Numbered from the stretch's first letter, positions 43,205-53,112 are shown. The stretch: DNA of 64,000 nt from Sphingobacteriia bacterium (GCA_017304675.1 JAFKLS010000018.1:434001-498000), one strand, 5' to 3'. Program-made: numbers and translations. Notes: a model not told the origin generated them from the letters alone.

Positions 43205-46174
43205 ATGAGAAAGATTTTCTTGCCACTTGTATTTGTTCTATGCACAACTGCTTTATTCGGTCAGGATTTTTTTAAAGAAACCAAACAATCCAAGCATTGG
43301 GTAGATAGTGTTTTCAAAAAACTATCTAAAAAAGAACGCATTGCGCAGCTAATGATCGTAAGAGCACATAGTAATTTGGGGCAAGATCATATTGATCAGG
43401 TAATAAAACTTATTAAAGAGTATAAAGTTGGCGGATTGTGCTTTTTTCAAGGAGGGCCGGTTCGTCAAGCCAACTTAACCAACTATTATCAAAGCATTTC
43501 GCAAACACCTTTAATGATCTGCATTGATGGCGAATGGGGCTTGGGAATGCGCTTGGATAGTGTGATCAGTTTTCCCCGCCAGTTAATGATGGGAGCTTTA
43601 CAAGATGCCACACTGGTGCGCCAATTTGGAAAAGTAGTGGGAGAACAATGCAGGAGAATGGGCATTCATGTAAACTATGCCCCCGATGTTGATGTAAATA
43701 ATAATCCCGATAATCCTGTTATCAACGACAGAAGTTTTGGAGAAGACAAATACAAAGTTGCTTTGTATGGTATTGAATATATGAGAGGCATGCAGGAGCA
43801 AAATGTAATGGCTTGTGCCAAACATTTTCCGGGACATGGAGATGTGGCTGTTGATTCGCACAAGGATTTACCTGTTATCAATAAAACAAAAGCACAATTA
43901 GATTCATTAGAGCTCTACCCCTTCAAAGAACTCATTAAAGCAGGTGTGGGCAGTATTATGGTGGCGCATTTGTTTATTCCGGCCATTGATACAACTTCTA
44001 ATCAGGCAACATCACTTTCATACAAAAACGTAACAGAATTATTGAAAAATGAAATGGGCTTTAAAGGCTTAACATTTACCGATGGGTTGGGTATGCAAGG
44101 CATCACCAAATTTTATCCTTCAGGGAAAGCTTCCCAGCAAGCCGTAATTGCAGGAAACGATATGCTATGCCTGCCTGAAGATGTGCCATTAGCCATTGAC
44201 ATGGTATTAGATGCCATGAAACATAAAGCCATTAAGAAAAAAGAATTGTATGCAAGGGTGAAAAAAATATTACTGGCGAAATACAATTTGGGGTTGAATC
44301 ATATTCAACCAATCGAGACCAATCACCTGGTGCAGGATTTGAATGCCAATACTGTTGAACTGAAAAAGAAAATTGTTGAGCAATCCATCACATTATTAAG
44401 CAACAACAATACAACCTTATTACCGCTTACTCAAAACGGTGGAAAGAGAATTGCTTATGTTTCAATTGGCGCACCCAATGAAAATACGATTGCAGCAAGA
44501 TTGAGAAAAGAATACAATGCAGATGTGTATTTGTTCGGCAGCAAAGCAAACATTGGCACACAGGTAATGGATGACCTGAATAAAGTAATTCCTACAGATA
44601 AATCAGACAGCGCAGGCGCCGAACAGCTTATCACCGGCATTAAAAATAAAAACTACGATGTAGTGATTGTGGGCCTGCATAATTTTAGCAGAAGACCGGC
44701 AAATAATTTCAGCATCAGTAAACCCTCCCTTTATTTGTTAAACAGTTTACAGGCACTTCCGCAAAGCATTAATATTGTTTTCGGTAATCCGTATGCAGCA
44801 AAAAATTTGTGTGGCGCCAATAATGTATTGGTTGCTTATGAAGATGATGATGTTATTCAAAATGCAGTGGCAGACTGGCTTGCAGGAAACATTCAGGCAA
44901 AAGGGAAATTACCTGTAACAGTTTGCAACAACTTTAAATTTGGCAGCGGCATTGTGTACAATAATTATTTTCCTGCAACAAATGTAAATGGCGTTAATTA
45001 CGAAAAATTAAATGTAATTGATTCCATTGCCAACGATGCTATATTAAAAGGCGCTTTTCCCGGCTGTGTTGTATTAGCGGCAAAAGATGGAAAAGTGATT
45101 TACCACAAAGCATTTGGCCATACTTCTTATAACAGCAATCAGGAAATGAACAAAGACATGGTTTTTGATCTTGCTTCAGTTACCAAAGTTTCTGCAACAA
45201 CAGTTTCCATCATGAAATTGTATGAGGAGGGAAAAGTTGATCTGGAAAAAACCATCGGTGATTATTTAAGCTGGACAAAAGGAACCGATAAAGCTCCCCT
45301 GAAAATAAAAGACATTTTATTGCACCAGGCAGGGTTAAAAGAATTCATTCCTTTCTATAAAGAAGTAATTGACACTGCAACCGGAGAGCCGAAATGGAAC
45401 GTATTTTCTCCAATAAAAGATGCACAGCACCAGTTTAGGGCAGCAGAAAATTTATATGTGCGTAACGATTGGCAGGATACCCTCTACAAACGCATTTTAC
45501 AAAGCAAATTATTGCCAGAACCCCATCACTATGTGTATAGTGATAACGATTTCATTTTCCTGGGTAAAATTGTGGAAGCCGTTAGTGGTAAGCCTCTGAA
45601 CGAATATGCAAAGGAAAATTTTTATGCGCCTATGCAAATGACCACTACCACATTCAGGCCAAGAGAAGTAATGCCTCTCAACAATATTGTTCCAACAGAA
45701 TTGGAAAAGCATTTCCGCAGGCAATTGATACAGGGAGATGTACACGATGAAGGCGCTGCCATGTTTGGCGGGGTGGCAGGCCATGCCGGATTATTCAGTA
45801 ATGCATACGACCTTGCCCAGCTATACCAGATGCTTTTAAATGGCGGCGAGCTGAATGGGAAGCGTTATTTAAAAGAAGAAACCGTAAAGCTGTTTACCGC
45901 TTATCACAGTAATTTCAGCAGAAGAGGTTATGGTTTTGATAAACCGGAGAAAGACAATGCAAACAGAAAAGAACCTTATCCTTGCAAATCCGCATCGCCT
46001 GAAACCTTTGGTCACACAGGCTTTACCGGAACCTGCGTATGGGTAGATCCTAAGCAAAACCTGGTATACATATTTTTATCAAACAGGGTAAACCCCACCA
46101 GGGATAACAACAAGCTTGGCCAGTTAAATATTCGTCCGAAAATTCAGGAGGCTATTTATTCTGCCTTAAAATAA
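43205..46174 (+). CDS. Two-domain exported enzyme: GH3 beta-N-acetylglucosaminidase (NagZ-like) fused to a beta-lactamase-family serine hydrolase
   Basis: 989 residues with a signal peptide (ends ALFGQ). Residues ~30-370 are a GH3 domain with the NagZ-type dyad KHFPGHGD...DSHKDLP (206-222; His211 acid/base region) and the nucleophile region FTDGLGMQG (Asp293). A connecting beta/alpha part (~390-590) resembles the second GH3 domain, with SITLLSNNNTTLLPL. Residues ~610-989 are a serine hydrolase: SVTK (Ser658, Lys661), YSD and GHTGFTG. This fusion could cut GlcNAc-anhydroMurNAc bonds and also act on stem peptides, and so be a peptidoglycan-turnover enzyme. The YSD in place of YxN is common in some relatives. 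Confidence 0.92.
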   Translation: MRKIFLPLVFVLCTTALFGQDFFKETKQSKHWVDSVFKKLSKKERIAQLMIVRAHSNLGQDHIDQVIKLIKEYKVGGLCFFQGGPVRQANLTNYYQSISQTPLMICIDGEWGLGMRLDSVISFPRQLMMGALQDATLVRQFGKVVGEQCRRMGIHVNYAPDVDVNNNPDNPVINDRSFGEDKYKVALYGIEYMRGMQEQNVMACAKHFPGHGDVAVDSHKDLPVINKTKAQLDSLELYPFKELIKAGVGSIMVAHLFIPAIDTTSNQATSLSYKNVTELLKNEMGFKGLTFTDGLGMQGITKFYPSGKASQQAVIAGNDMLCLPEDVPLAIDMVLDAMKHKAIKKKELYARVKKILLAKYNLGLNHIQPIETNHLVQDLNANTVELKKKIVEQSITLLSNNNTTLLPLTQNGGKRIAYVSIGAPNENTIAARLRKEYNADVYLFGSKANIGTQVMDDLNKVIPTDKSDSAGAEQLITGIKNKNYDVVIVGLHNFSRRPANNFSISKPSLYLLNSLQALPQSINIVFGNPYAAKNLCGANNVLVAYEDDDVIQNAVADWLAGNIQAKGKLPVTVCNNFKFGSGIVYNNYFPATNVNGVNYEKLNVIDSIANDAILKGAFPGCVVLAAKDGKVIYHKAFGHTSYNSNQEMNKDMVFDLASVTKVSATTVSIMKLYEEGKVDLEKTIGDYLSWTKGTDKAPLKIKDILLHQAGLKEFIPFYKEVIDTATGEPKWNVFSPIKDAQHQFRAAENLYVRNDWQDTLYKRILQSKLLPEPHHYVYSDNDFIFLGKIVEAVSGKPLNEYAKENFYAPMQMTTTTFRPREVMPLNNIVPTELEKHFRRQLIQGDVHDEGAAMFGGVAGHAGLFSNAYDLAQLYQMLLNGGELNGKRYLKEETVKLFTAYHSNFSRRGYGFDKPEKDNANRKEPYPCKSASPETFGHTGFTGTCVWVDPKQNLVYIFLSNRVNPTRDNNKLGQLNIRPKIQEAIYSALK

Positions 46175-46205
46175 TCGTTTTATCTTCAACGCATAAAACA
46201 CTTAT

Positions 46206-47909
46206 ATGAAGAAGTATTTTATGCAGGGCATATGCTTATTGTTTTTGGCAGCCACTATTGTTTCCTGCTCTAATAAAAATATTAAAGAAGCAAAATACAT
46301 TCCTAAAGAAGCCAGTTCTGTAATGATAACCGATGCTTCTTTATTAGCTAACAAACTGGATAACGGCAACATTTCACTCGACAGCCTGTTGAAAAAGGTT
46401 TTCAATACGGATTCGGCCTATATAAAAACAAAACCAAAGTTTGATAGCTTAAAAAATTGCGGTATAAATTGGAGGGATAAATTTTGTTTCTTCACTGAGC
46501 AACAAACATTTTCCGGCAAAGGCACGCTTAATTTTCTTAGCCTGCTGGTAAATATTACAGACTCCGCACAATTGCGTTCTTATATTCAAAGCATTGACAA
46601 GAGGGATACATTGATTGTTAAGAAAGATAAGAATTTCAGCTATTTTGAGTTTAACGATAACATAATGGTTTCCTGGAATAAAACCAATGCTATTGTTACT
46701 TTTCTTCAATATACACCATCTGCCAATGTAATTTCTTTAGACAACTCCACCATAAAAGTTCAAAACAAGGAGAGCATCAATAAAATAGATGAACTAAAAA
46801 AAGAAGTAAGCCGTTATTACGATTTAAAAGAGAAAGAGAGTATTGGTTCTGTTAAAATATTCACAGAAATGTTTACAGAAAAAGCCGATGGGTATCTATA
46901 TAAAAGTACCACAGATATAATCAATGCATTAAGCGCATTGCCCATGCAGATACCTAAACTTGAGGAATTGTTACAAAACAATTATTCTGTTGCAACATTC
47001 AATTTTGATAATGGTAAAATTGTTGGGAAAACTAAAACATATACCAATGCTACATTAAGCGCCCTTCTTAAAAAATATGCCGGCCCAACCGTAAACCTTT
47101 CCATGATAGAACATTTCCCATCACAAAACATTGATGGCTTTTTTCTGGCAAGTTTTAATCCTGAAATATTCAATGGTATACTCAAAGAGCTTGAAGTGGA
47201 AAGTTTGGTAAACGGGTTTATAGAAAAGAATGGTTTTAATACCAACGACATCTATAAGTGTCTTAAAGGCGATATCGCCGTAGTGGTATCAGATTTTACG
47301 ATGACTGCAGATCCGCGTAAAAAACCATCTGCCAAACTCATCATCAATGCACCTGTTGCAGATAAAATCAGCCTGAATAAGGTTTTAGATAAAGCTGTAG
47401 AAGCCGGCTTGCTGGCAAAAAAAGGCAACACTTATACCGAAAATAATTTGGCCCGGGAAATAGGATTGCTGGTACGTGCCGACGATAAGAATTTTACCAT
47501 TGCCAGCGATTCTTTAACCTATCAGCAATATTTGGAAGGCATAGGAAAAGCAAAAATAGCCAATGATATCATAGTGAAAATAAAGGGTAAAGCTGTAGCC
47601 GGTTATATTGATATGCAACAAATATTCAATTCGTTCGACGACAACAGCAAAAGCGATGGCACTAAACAACTGATGGCACAGCTAAAAGCCACGTTCAAAG
47701 ACATCATTTTTACCTCTGCAAACTTTAACGGCTCTGCAATTGAAGGTGAGTATGAAATAAGATTAAAAGATGAAAAACAAAACAGTCTGGCAACTCTACT
47801 AAAACTGATACCGAATATCAGTTCTCCGCTGAAACAACAGGAAACGGTAGAAGACATTAAAAACCTCTCTTTCTTAAAACTGATTTACCTGCCCGTTATA
47901 ATCAGATAA
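46206..47909 (+). CDS. DUF4836 family lipoprotein
   Basis: 567 residues; lipoprotein signal with lipobox (TIVSC). The family-like start (KYIPKEASSVMITDASLLANKLDNGNISLDSLLKK) and a long alpha/beta body match DUF4836, found in Bacteroidota with unknown function. It is preceded by the GH3 fusion gene (31-bp gap) and followed by a terminator just before the ABC ATPase gene. Probable cell-envelope location. Confidence 0.85.
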   Translation: MKKYFMQGICLLFLAATIVSCSNKNIKEAKYIPKEASSVMITDASLLANKLDNGNISLDSLLKKVFNTDSAYIKTKPKFDSLKNCGINWRDKFCFFTEQQTFSGKGTLNFLSLLVNITDSAQLRSYIQSIDKRDTLIVKKDKNFSYFEFNDNIMVSWNKTNAIVTFLQYTPSANVISLDNSTIKVQNKESINKIDELKKEVSRYYDLKEKESIGSVKIFTEMFTEKADGYLYKSTTDIINALSALPMQIPKLEELLQNNYSVATFNFDNGKIVGKTKTYTNATLSALLKKYAGPTVNLSMIEHFPSQNIDGFFLASFNPEIFNGILKELEVESLVNGFIEKNGFNTNDIYKCLKGDIAVVVSDFTMTADPRKKPSAKLIINAPVADKISLNKVLDKAVEAGLLAKKGNTYTENNLAREIGLLVRADDKNFTIASDSLTYQQYLEGIGKAKIANDIIVKIKGKAVAGYIDMQQIFNSFDDNSKSDGTKQLMAQLKATFKDIIFTSANFNGSAIEGEYEIRLKDEKQNSLATLLKLIPNISSPLKQQETVEDIKNLSFLKLIYLPVIIR

Positions 47910-47919
47910 TTCATTACAC

Positions 47920-47940
47920 ATTGCCTCTTAAAGAGGCAAT
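47920..47940 (+). terminator. Rho-independent terminator
   Basis: 9-bp stem ATTGCCTCT / AGAGGCAAT, loop TAA, then CTTTTTTATTT. It ends 11 bp before the ATPase start codon, so the ATPase mRNA probably begins within or just after it, or relies on read-through. Confidence 0.85.
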
Positions 47941-47951
47941 CTTTTTTATTT

Positions 47952-48599
47952 ATGCAGCTTTCAATCAAGCATATTGTACCCATTCCACTTAAAGAGAAAA
48001 CTACCATCAGTAATTCTGATGTGTGGAATAAAGAATGTACTTTTTCTTCCGGCGAATTTGTAAAAATAAAAGCATCCAGCGGCAGCGGAAAAACCACATT
48101 AGTACATATTCTTTATAAACTTAGAAACGATTTTAGTGGCAGTGTTCTATACAATCAGGAAGATATGCGGCAACTTACCGCAGAACAAATAGCACAGGCC
48201 AGGCAACAACATATAAGTATTGTATTTCAAGACCTGCGCTTGTTTCCTCAGCTCACCATACGTGAGAACATAGAACTGAAAAGGGTTTTACAAAAACCAT
48301 TGTACGAAAGCAATATGATTGATACCATGGCAAACAGGCTGGGTATTGGCCATATATTGCAACAAAAAGCAATGCTATGCAGCTATGGAGAACAACAACG
48401 GGCAGCTATTATACGAGCACTGATACAACCTTTTGAAATATTACTGTTAGATGAACCTTTTAGTCATTTAGACCAGGCCAATAGCAATAACGCCGCAACG
48501 CTTATAGAAGAAGAATGTGCAAAAAGAAATGCCGGGTTTATTTTGACTGATTTGGATGATGACGACAGATTTAATTATACACGAAAATTGAATTTATAA
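47952..48599 (+). CDS. ABC transporter ATPase, atypical
   Basis: 215 residues. Walker A (SSGSGKTT, ending at residue 49), Q-loop Gln93 in FQDLRLFPQLTIRENI, Walker B LLLDEPFSHLD (Asp167, Glu168) are good. The signature is SYGEQQR (LSGGQ would be expected), and the segment where the switch His normally sits reads FILTDLDDDDRF, without a His. Size and order resemble LolD/FtsE/MacB-type ATPases. With the permease gene 76 bp downstream it forms a small lipoprotein- or cell-division-type transporter. The altered signature and missing His suggest slow hydrolysis or regulation. Confidence 0.85.
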   Translation: MQLSIKHIVPIPLKEKTTISNSDVWNKECTFSSGEFVKIKASSGSGKTTLVHILYKLRNDFSGSVLYNQEDMRQLTAEQIAQARQQHISIVFQDLRLFPQLTIRENIELKRVLQKPLYESNMIDTMANRLGIGHILQQKAMLCSYGEQQRAAIIRALIQPFEILLLDEPFSHLDQANSNNAATLIEEECAKRNAGFILTDLDDDDRFNYTRKLNL

Positions 48600-48675
48600 A
48601 TATTCATTCCGATATATCGGTCTGTACAAATAATCCGTTCATTTAATCAGCATTAATTTTTTGCAAAAAAGAAAA

Positions 48676-49851
48676 ATGAATTCGATACTGAAAAAATTAA
48701 TAAAAACAGCTGCCGGCAGAACCAAATTTATTTTTGCTGTACTGGGGTTATCCATTGCCATGCTTCTTATTTTGGCTGCAGTACAGTTACAGGAAAATTA
48801 CAATAGCTTGCTGAATAGCAAAACAAACCAAGACAGCATTGCCAATTTTCTGGTTATAAACAAACAACTTACAAACAAAACCTATGGCAATACATTCATT
48901 TCAGGTGAAGATATTGCACACATTAGGCAACAACCTTTTACAGAAGACGTTGGCATACTTAAACCAAGCTTATTCAAGGCCTCTGTAGAGAGCTTCAGCA
49001 ACAGGTTTCCTTTTAGCACCGATATTTCTTTTGAGAGTGTTCCTTCTTCTTTTATTGATGTACAAACAAAAGACTGGAACTGGGATGAACACAGCAATTA
49101 CATTCCCATGATTGCACCCAATATGTTTCTTGATTTCTATAATTTTCAATTCTCATTCTCTCAAAACCTGCCGCAGCTTACACAGGAAAACGTGAAGATG
49201 ATTGTGTTTAAAGTAAAGATAGAAACGCCAAACGGATACGCACTTTTTAATGGCCGGATTGTTGGCTTCAGCGATAGAATTACTTCTTTGCTTGTACCAG
49301 AAACTTTCATGAACTGGGCTAACAAACAATATGGGGGCAATATTAATACACAGCCATCCAGGATTGTTATTAAAACAAAAGACCCGGGAAACCCGCAGCT
49401 CGTTCAATTTTTAAAGGATAATGGCTATGCCACCGATGCAGATAAAACAAGATTCAGCAAGTACCGCCAAATTGTAAGCACAGTGGTAAATATTAGCTGG
49501 ATTACAGGTGCCGTTCTACTCGTTTTCGCATTATTAATCTTCACTTTATTTATTCAGTTAACGATAGCGTCCTGTAAAAACGAAATTCAACAGTTAATTA
49601 TATTGGGAGCATCCCCATACCAGTTAAAAAAATTCTTAGTGAAGCAATTCTTCCCGCAGAACATACTCATCATCCTTATTTCATTAATTGTTCTCAGCGG
49701 CATACAATACTGGTTATATGGCTTTTTATTGGCACAGCATATTTACATTAATATTTTTATTTCCTATAAAACAATCATAGTGGCTTTATTGGTGCTATTA
49801 ATATTGTGGTTCACTAATTTTTATACCATCAGAAAGTATATTCAATCCTGA
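48676..49851 (+). CDS. FtsX/LolC-MacB-type ABC permease
   Basis: 391 residues from the ATG at 48676 (an in-frame TTG at 48661 is possible). One helix near residues 17-36, a ~220-residue periplasmic domain, and three helices in the last ~120 residues (WITGAVLLVFALLIFTLFIQLTI; ILIILISLIVLSGIQYWLYGF; IIVALLVLLILWFTNFY), the layout of FtsX/MacB-type permeases. These work as mechanotransmitters more often than as channels. With the atypical ATPase before it, and PorZ 24 bp after it, the set may serve envelope biogenesis. Confidence 0.83.
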   Translation: MNSILKKLIKTAAGRTKFIFAVLGLSIAMLLILAAVQLQENYNSLLNSKTNQDSIANFLVINKQLTNKTYGNTFISGEDIAHIRQQPFTEDVGILKPSLFKASVESFSNRFPFSTDISFESVPSSFIDVQTKDWNWDEHSNYIPMIAPNMFLDFYNFQFSFSQNLPQLTQENVKMIVFKVKIETPNGYALFNGRIVGFSDRITSLLVPETFMNWANKQYGGNINTQPSRIVIKTKDPGNPQLVQFLKDNGYATDADKTRFSKYRQIVSTVVNISWITGAVLLVFALLIFTLFIQLTIASCKNEIQQLIILGASPYQLKKFLVKQFFPQNILIILISLIVLSGIQYWLYGFLLAQHIYINIFISYKTIIVALLVLLILWFTNFYTIRKYIQS

Positions 49852-49875
49852 TTGGTTTCTTAATTAAATTCGGGT

Positions 49876-52176
49876 ATGCTTCGCTTTAAAAAAATAAACC
49901 TGTTCTTTTCTATTGCGGTTGTAAGTGTAACCATTAAGGGTTTCGCCCAACTGCCAATTGGCAATTGGCGGGAGCACCTTACTTATAAAAACACCATACA
50001 GGTAATTAAGGGAGATAAAATATACTGCGCTACTGCAACCAATTTTTTTTCAATAAATGCAAATGCAGAAGCTACTCATTATAGTAAGATAAACGGCTTA
50101 TCTGAAACAGGTGTAAACGCCATTGGCTGGGACGATGCCACACAACAGGTTGTTGTGGCTTATAGTAACAGTAATATAGATATCGTAAAAAATGGCATTG
50201 TTAAAAACATTAATGATATTAAGCGCAGCACCATTGCAGCTAATAAAGCCATTTACCAGGTTTATTGCGCTAACGGATTGGCTTACTTAAGCACGGGGCT
50301 GGGTATTATTGTGGTTAACTGCAACCGTTACGAAATAAAAGACACCTGGGTTATTGGCAACAATGGCGCTTATATTAAAACAAATGGTTTTACTGCAAAT
50401 AATACCAGCTATTTTGCAGCTACAGATCAAGGACTAAAAACCATTTCCATCACTTCAGGTAATCCTGCCAACTTCGCCAATTGGGCCAGCCTCAGCGGCA
50501 GCAATGGCTTAAGTTCGGGTGCCGTACAAAATGTGGTATTTTGTAACCAGCAAATCGTTGTTCAGAAAAATGACTCTCTTTTTATTTTAAATGGCAATAC
50601 ATGGAATTATTTATGGAATGAAACCGGCAGCAGCATTAATAATGTAAGTGTTTCAGGAAATAAATTACTGCTATGCCTGCAGAGTAACGGCATTTCCAAA
50701 GTTATTCAGCTTAATACTAACGGAACTGTTGAAAAGAGCATAACACAGCCAGGCCTTATTATTAATGCAAAAAACGCATTAGCAGATAACAATACCATTT
50801 GGGTAGCCGATTTTACAACAGGCTTATCTAATTTTTCCAACACGGTTCAATCCTATTCGCCTAACGGGCCTATGGGCATTGCAACAGGGCAGTTATTGTT
50901 TAACCAGGAAGATTTATATGTAGCAGCAGGCTCTGTAAACAATTTATGGCAATACCTGCTCAATAAAAATGGTATTTACACCTTCACTAACAATAGCTGG
51001 GATAATATTGGCTATTACAACAAACCTGTTTTGGATTCCGTATTGGATTTTATTACCCTCGCAAATGATCCTACTGACGGGAGTTTTTGGGCCGGTAGTT
51101 TTGGAGGAGGGCTGGTAAACATCAGCAGCAACAATATTAAAATATACAAGCAATACAACTCTTCTTTACAAACCCCTTCTTACGACCCTAAAAGTTGCAG
51201 GGTAAGCGGGCTGTCTTTTGACAACAACAATAATTTATGGATCTGTAATTATGGTGCAGCAAAAAATTTAAGTGTAAGAAAAGCGGATGGCAGTTTTAAA
51301 TCGTTCACAATCCCTACGCCTACACCCGAAAATTCAATAGGCCCCATAGTTGCAGATGACTTTAATCAGCTCTGGATGATTCTTCCCAAATCAAATAGCG
51401 TGTATTGCTATAATTATGGCAGCAGTGTTGATGATACAAGCGACGACCGTTGGAAATTGTTTCAGCAAGGCGTAGGCCTTGGCAATTTACCCGGCAATAC
51501 TGTTTTGTGCCTTGCAAAAGATAAAAACAGTTTTATATGGATAGGTACAGATAATGGCATTGCCATTGTTCAATGCACTGCAGATGCTTTCTCTCAAAAT
51601 TGCGATGCCGTATGGCCGGTTGTAAAACAAGACCTATATGCAGGTTACCTGCTCATGAAAGAATGGGTACAGGCTATTGCCGTTGATGGTGCCAATAGAA
51701 AGTGGGTGGGCACTAAAAATGGGGTATGGCTTATTTCTGCAGAAGGCAATCAGGTAATTGCACACTTTAACACAGACAACTCTCCTCTATTAGACAATAA
51801 TGTAAACAATATTGGTATTAATCCCGTAAGTGGCGAAGTGTTCTTTTCAACTGCTTTAGGTGTTTGCAGTTATAGAAGCACAGCAACAGAAGGTAGCAGT
51901 ACTAACTCAAATGTACTGGTATTTCCCAATCCTGTTCCTCCGGGCTATAACGGTACTATTGCCATAAGAGGGCTGGTAGATAATGCGCTGGTGAAAATTG
52001 CAGAACCTAATGGCAGACTCGTTTTCCAAACAATGGCATTAGGTGGGCAGGCAGTTTGGAATGGCAGAAATTATAAAGGGGAAAAAATAGCGAGTGGGGT
52101 GTATTTGGTATTGGTTACAGATGATACCAATACCGAACACATGGCAACCAAGATCATTATTGTTAGTGGAAGATAG
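49876..52176 (+). CDS. porZ: PorZ-like type IX secretion surface protein
   Basis: 766 residues, signal peptide (ends GFAQ) and then LPIGNWREHLTYKNTIQV, which resembles the beginning of PorZ proteins. The body has repeated blade-like elements (two-component-regulator-like propeller repeats: LWICNYG, FIWIGTDNGIAI, RKWVGTKNGVWLI, FFSTALGVCSY), consistent with PorZ's two beta-propellers. The last ~80 residues form a T9SS type A-like C-terminal domain (VFPNPVPPGYNGTIAIRGL, ASGVYLVLVT). PorZ is part of the T9SS attachment complex, which joins cargo to anionic LPS. Its assignment rests on length, layout and start; a sequence search would settle it. Confidence 0.75.
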   Translation: MLRFKKINLFFSIAVVSVTIKGFAQLPIGNWREHLTYKNTIQVIKGDKIYCATATNFFSINANAEATHYSKINGLSETGVNAIGWDDATQQVVVAYSNSNIDIVKNGIVKNINDIKRSTIAANKAIYQVYCANGLAYLSTGLGIIVVNCNRYEIKDTWVIGNNGAYIKTNGFTANNTSYFAATDQGLKTISITSGNPANFANWASLSGSNGLSSGAVQNVVFCNQQIVVQKNDSLFILNGNTWNYLWNETGSSINNVSVSGNKLLLCLQSNGISKVIQLNTNGTVEKSITQPGLIINAKNALADNNTIWVADFTTGLSNFSNTVQSYSPNGPMGIATGQLLFNQEDLYVAAGSVNNLWQYLLNKNGIYTFTNNSWDNIGYYNKPVLDSVLDFITLANDPTDGSFWAGSFGGGLVNISSNNIKIYKQYNSSLQTPSYDPKSCRVSGLSFDNNNNLWICNYGAAKNLSVRKADGSFKSFTIPTPTPENSIGPIVADDFNQLWMILPKSNSVYCYNYGSSVDDTSDDRWKLFQQGVGLGNLPGNTVLCLAKDKNSFIWIGTDNGIAIVQCTADAFSQNCDAVWPVVKQDLYAGYLLMKEWVQAIAVDGANRKWVGTKNGVWLISAEGNQVIAHFNTDNSPLLDNNVNNIGINPVSGEVFFSTALGVCSYRSTATEGSSTNSNVLVFPNPVPPGYNGTIAIRGLVDNALVKIAEPNGRLVFQTMALGGQAVWNGRNYKGEKIASGVYLVLVTDDTNTEHMATKIIIVSGR

Positions 52177-52185
52177 TGCTTATCA

Positions 52186-52255
52186 GTCATGCTGAAAAAG
52201 CGAAGCTTTATTCAGTATCTTACCAAATTAGATTCCGTATCAAGCCGGAATGACG
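52186..52255. repeat. REP/MITE-like 70-bp palindromic element, copy C (intergenic)
   Basis: Begins GTCATGCTGAA and ends CCGGAATGACG, so it is inverted relative to copy A. The 30-bp hairpin at 52189-52218 matches that of copy B at 26 of 30 positions. It starts 10 bp after the porZ stop codon and may act as its transcript end. Confidence 0.8.
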
Positions 52256-52359
52256 GGAATCCTGAATACACTTTCTCTTTCTTTTAAGATAATTTTTTGT
52301 AAAACCGTACCCTTTACATACTGTTTTGCTGTAGTTTCCGTTTTAGAAAAAATGCCTGT

Positions 52360-52884
52360 ATGAAGAAGATCTTGTTGTTCAGCATTTGTGCTACAGTTAT
52401 TTTTTTATGCACTTCCTTTAAACGCCCTGTAGCCAACCCCGATGATTATTACATTGTAATCATCAAACACAATTATGAAATGAAGTTGTATGATGCCAAT
52501 AACAATTGGCTGATTACCTACCCTGTTGTTTTCGGAAGTAAAGACATGGGTGATAAAATGTACCAGGGAGATAGAAGAACCCCAGAAGGCACCTTTCACA
52601 TTGTTGCTAAAAAAGACCATCACAGATGGAATAAGTTCCTGGCACTCGATTACCCAAATGAAGAAAGTTACCAGAAATTTAACGAGAGAAAAGCACAGGG
52701 ATTAATCCCGCAAAATGCACAAATAGGCGGCGATATTGGCATTCATGGCACCTGGCCACATGAAGAGTTTGCCGTAGATCAATACCAGAACTGGACACTC
52801 GGCTGCGTAAGCACTAAAAATGAATACATTACTGAGATGTATAATGCGCTTCCCGTTGGAACAAAAGTGATTATTAAGTATTAG
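52360..52884 (+). CDS. L,D-transpeptidase (YkuD domain) protein
   Basis: 174 residues with a signal peptide (residues 1-~20, ends CTSFKRP). The YkuD active site is HGTWP (His129) and, after 18 residues, LGCVS (Cys149), matching H-x(~17)-[S/T]xGCxx. Preceding GDRRTPEGTFHI is typical. These enzymes link peptidoglycan stems through L,D bonds, or attach proteins, and act in the periplasm. A stop codon precedes a hairpin-rich region. Confidence 0.92.
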   Translation: MKKILLFSICATVIFLCTSFKRPVANPDDYYIVIIKHNYEMKLYDANNNWLITYPVVFGSKDMGDKMYQGDRRTPEGTFHIVAKKDHHRWNKFLALDYPNEESYQKFNERKAQGLIPQNAQIGGDIGIHGTWPHEEFAVDQYQNWTLGCVSTKNEYITEMYNALPVGTKVIIKY

Positions 52885-52921
52885 ATTCTATTGTACTTTT
52901 TTGTTTGTCCAAAAAAGGACA

Positions 52922-52951
52922 CAGAAAAACGATATTCAACACGTTTTTCTG
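52922..52951 (+). terminator. Hairpin, possible terminator of the L,D-transpeptidase gene
   Basis: Stem CAGAAAAACG / CGTTTTTCTG (10 bp) with loop ATATTCAACA. There is no strong T tail. The loop is the exact reverse complement of the loop of the hairpin at 53047-53074. Confidence 0.6.
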
Positions 52952-53046
52952 ATTATGCCTTGATATTGCTTTTGTGCTGCTGAGACTTGTACAATAGTAA
53001 TTCTACTGTTCAATTCTCTTTATTCAGTAGCTGAAGCATAAAAAAG

Positions 53047-53112
53047 GCCAAAAGGTGTTGAATATCCTTTTGGCTTGATTTTTTGATCCACTTTTGTATC
53101 CAAGACAAAAGT
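53047..53112 (-). terminator. Hairpin terminator region of serS
   Basis: Two inverted repeats: GCCAAAAGG / CCTTTTGGC at 53047-53074, followed on the minus strand by CTTTTTTATG, an excellent terminator; and ACTTTTGT / ACAAAAGT at 53090-53112, immediately after the serS stop codon. Confidence 0.8.

Noticed and set aside
46206..48599. A single operon from DUF4836 through the ABC ATPase
   Set aside because: A strong terminator (47920-47940) separates the two genes, so co-transcription would need read-through.
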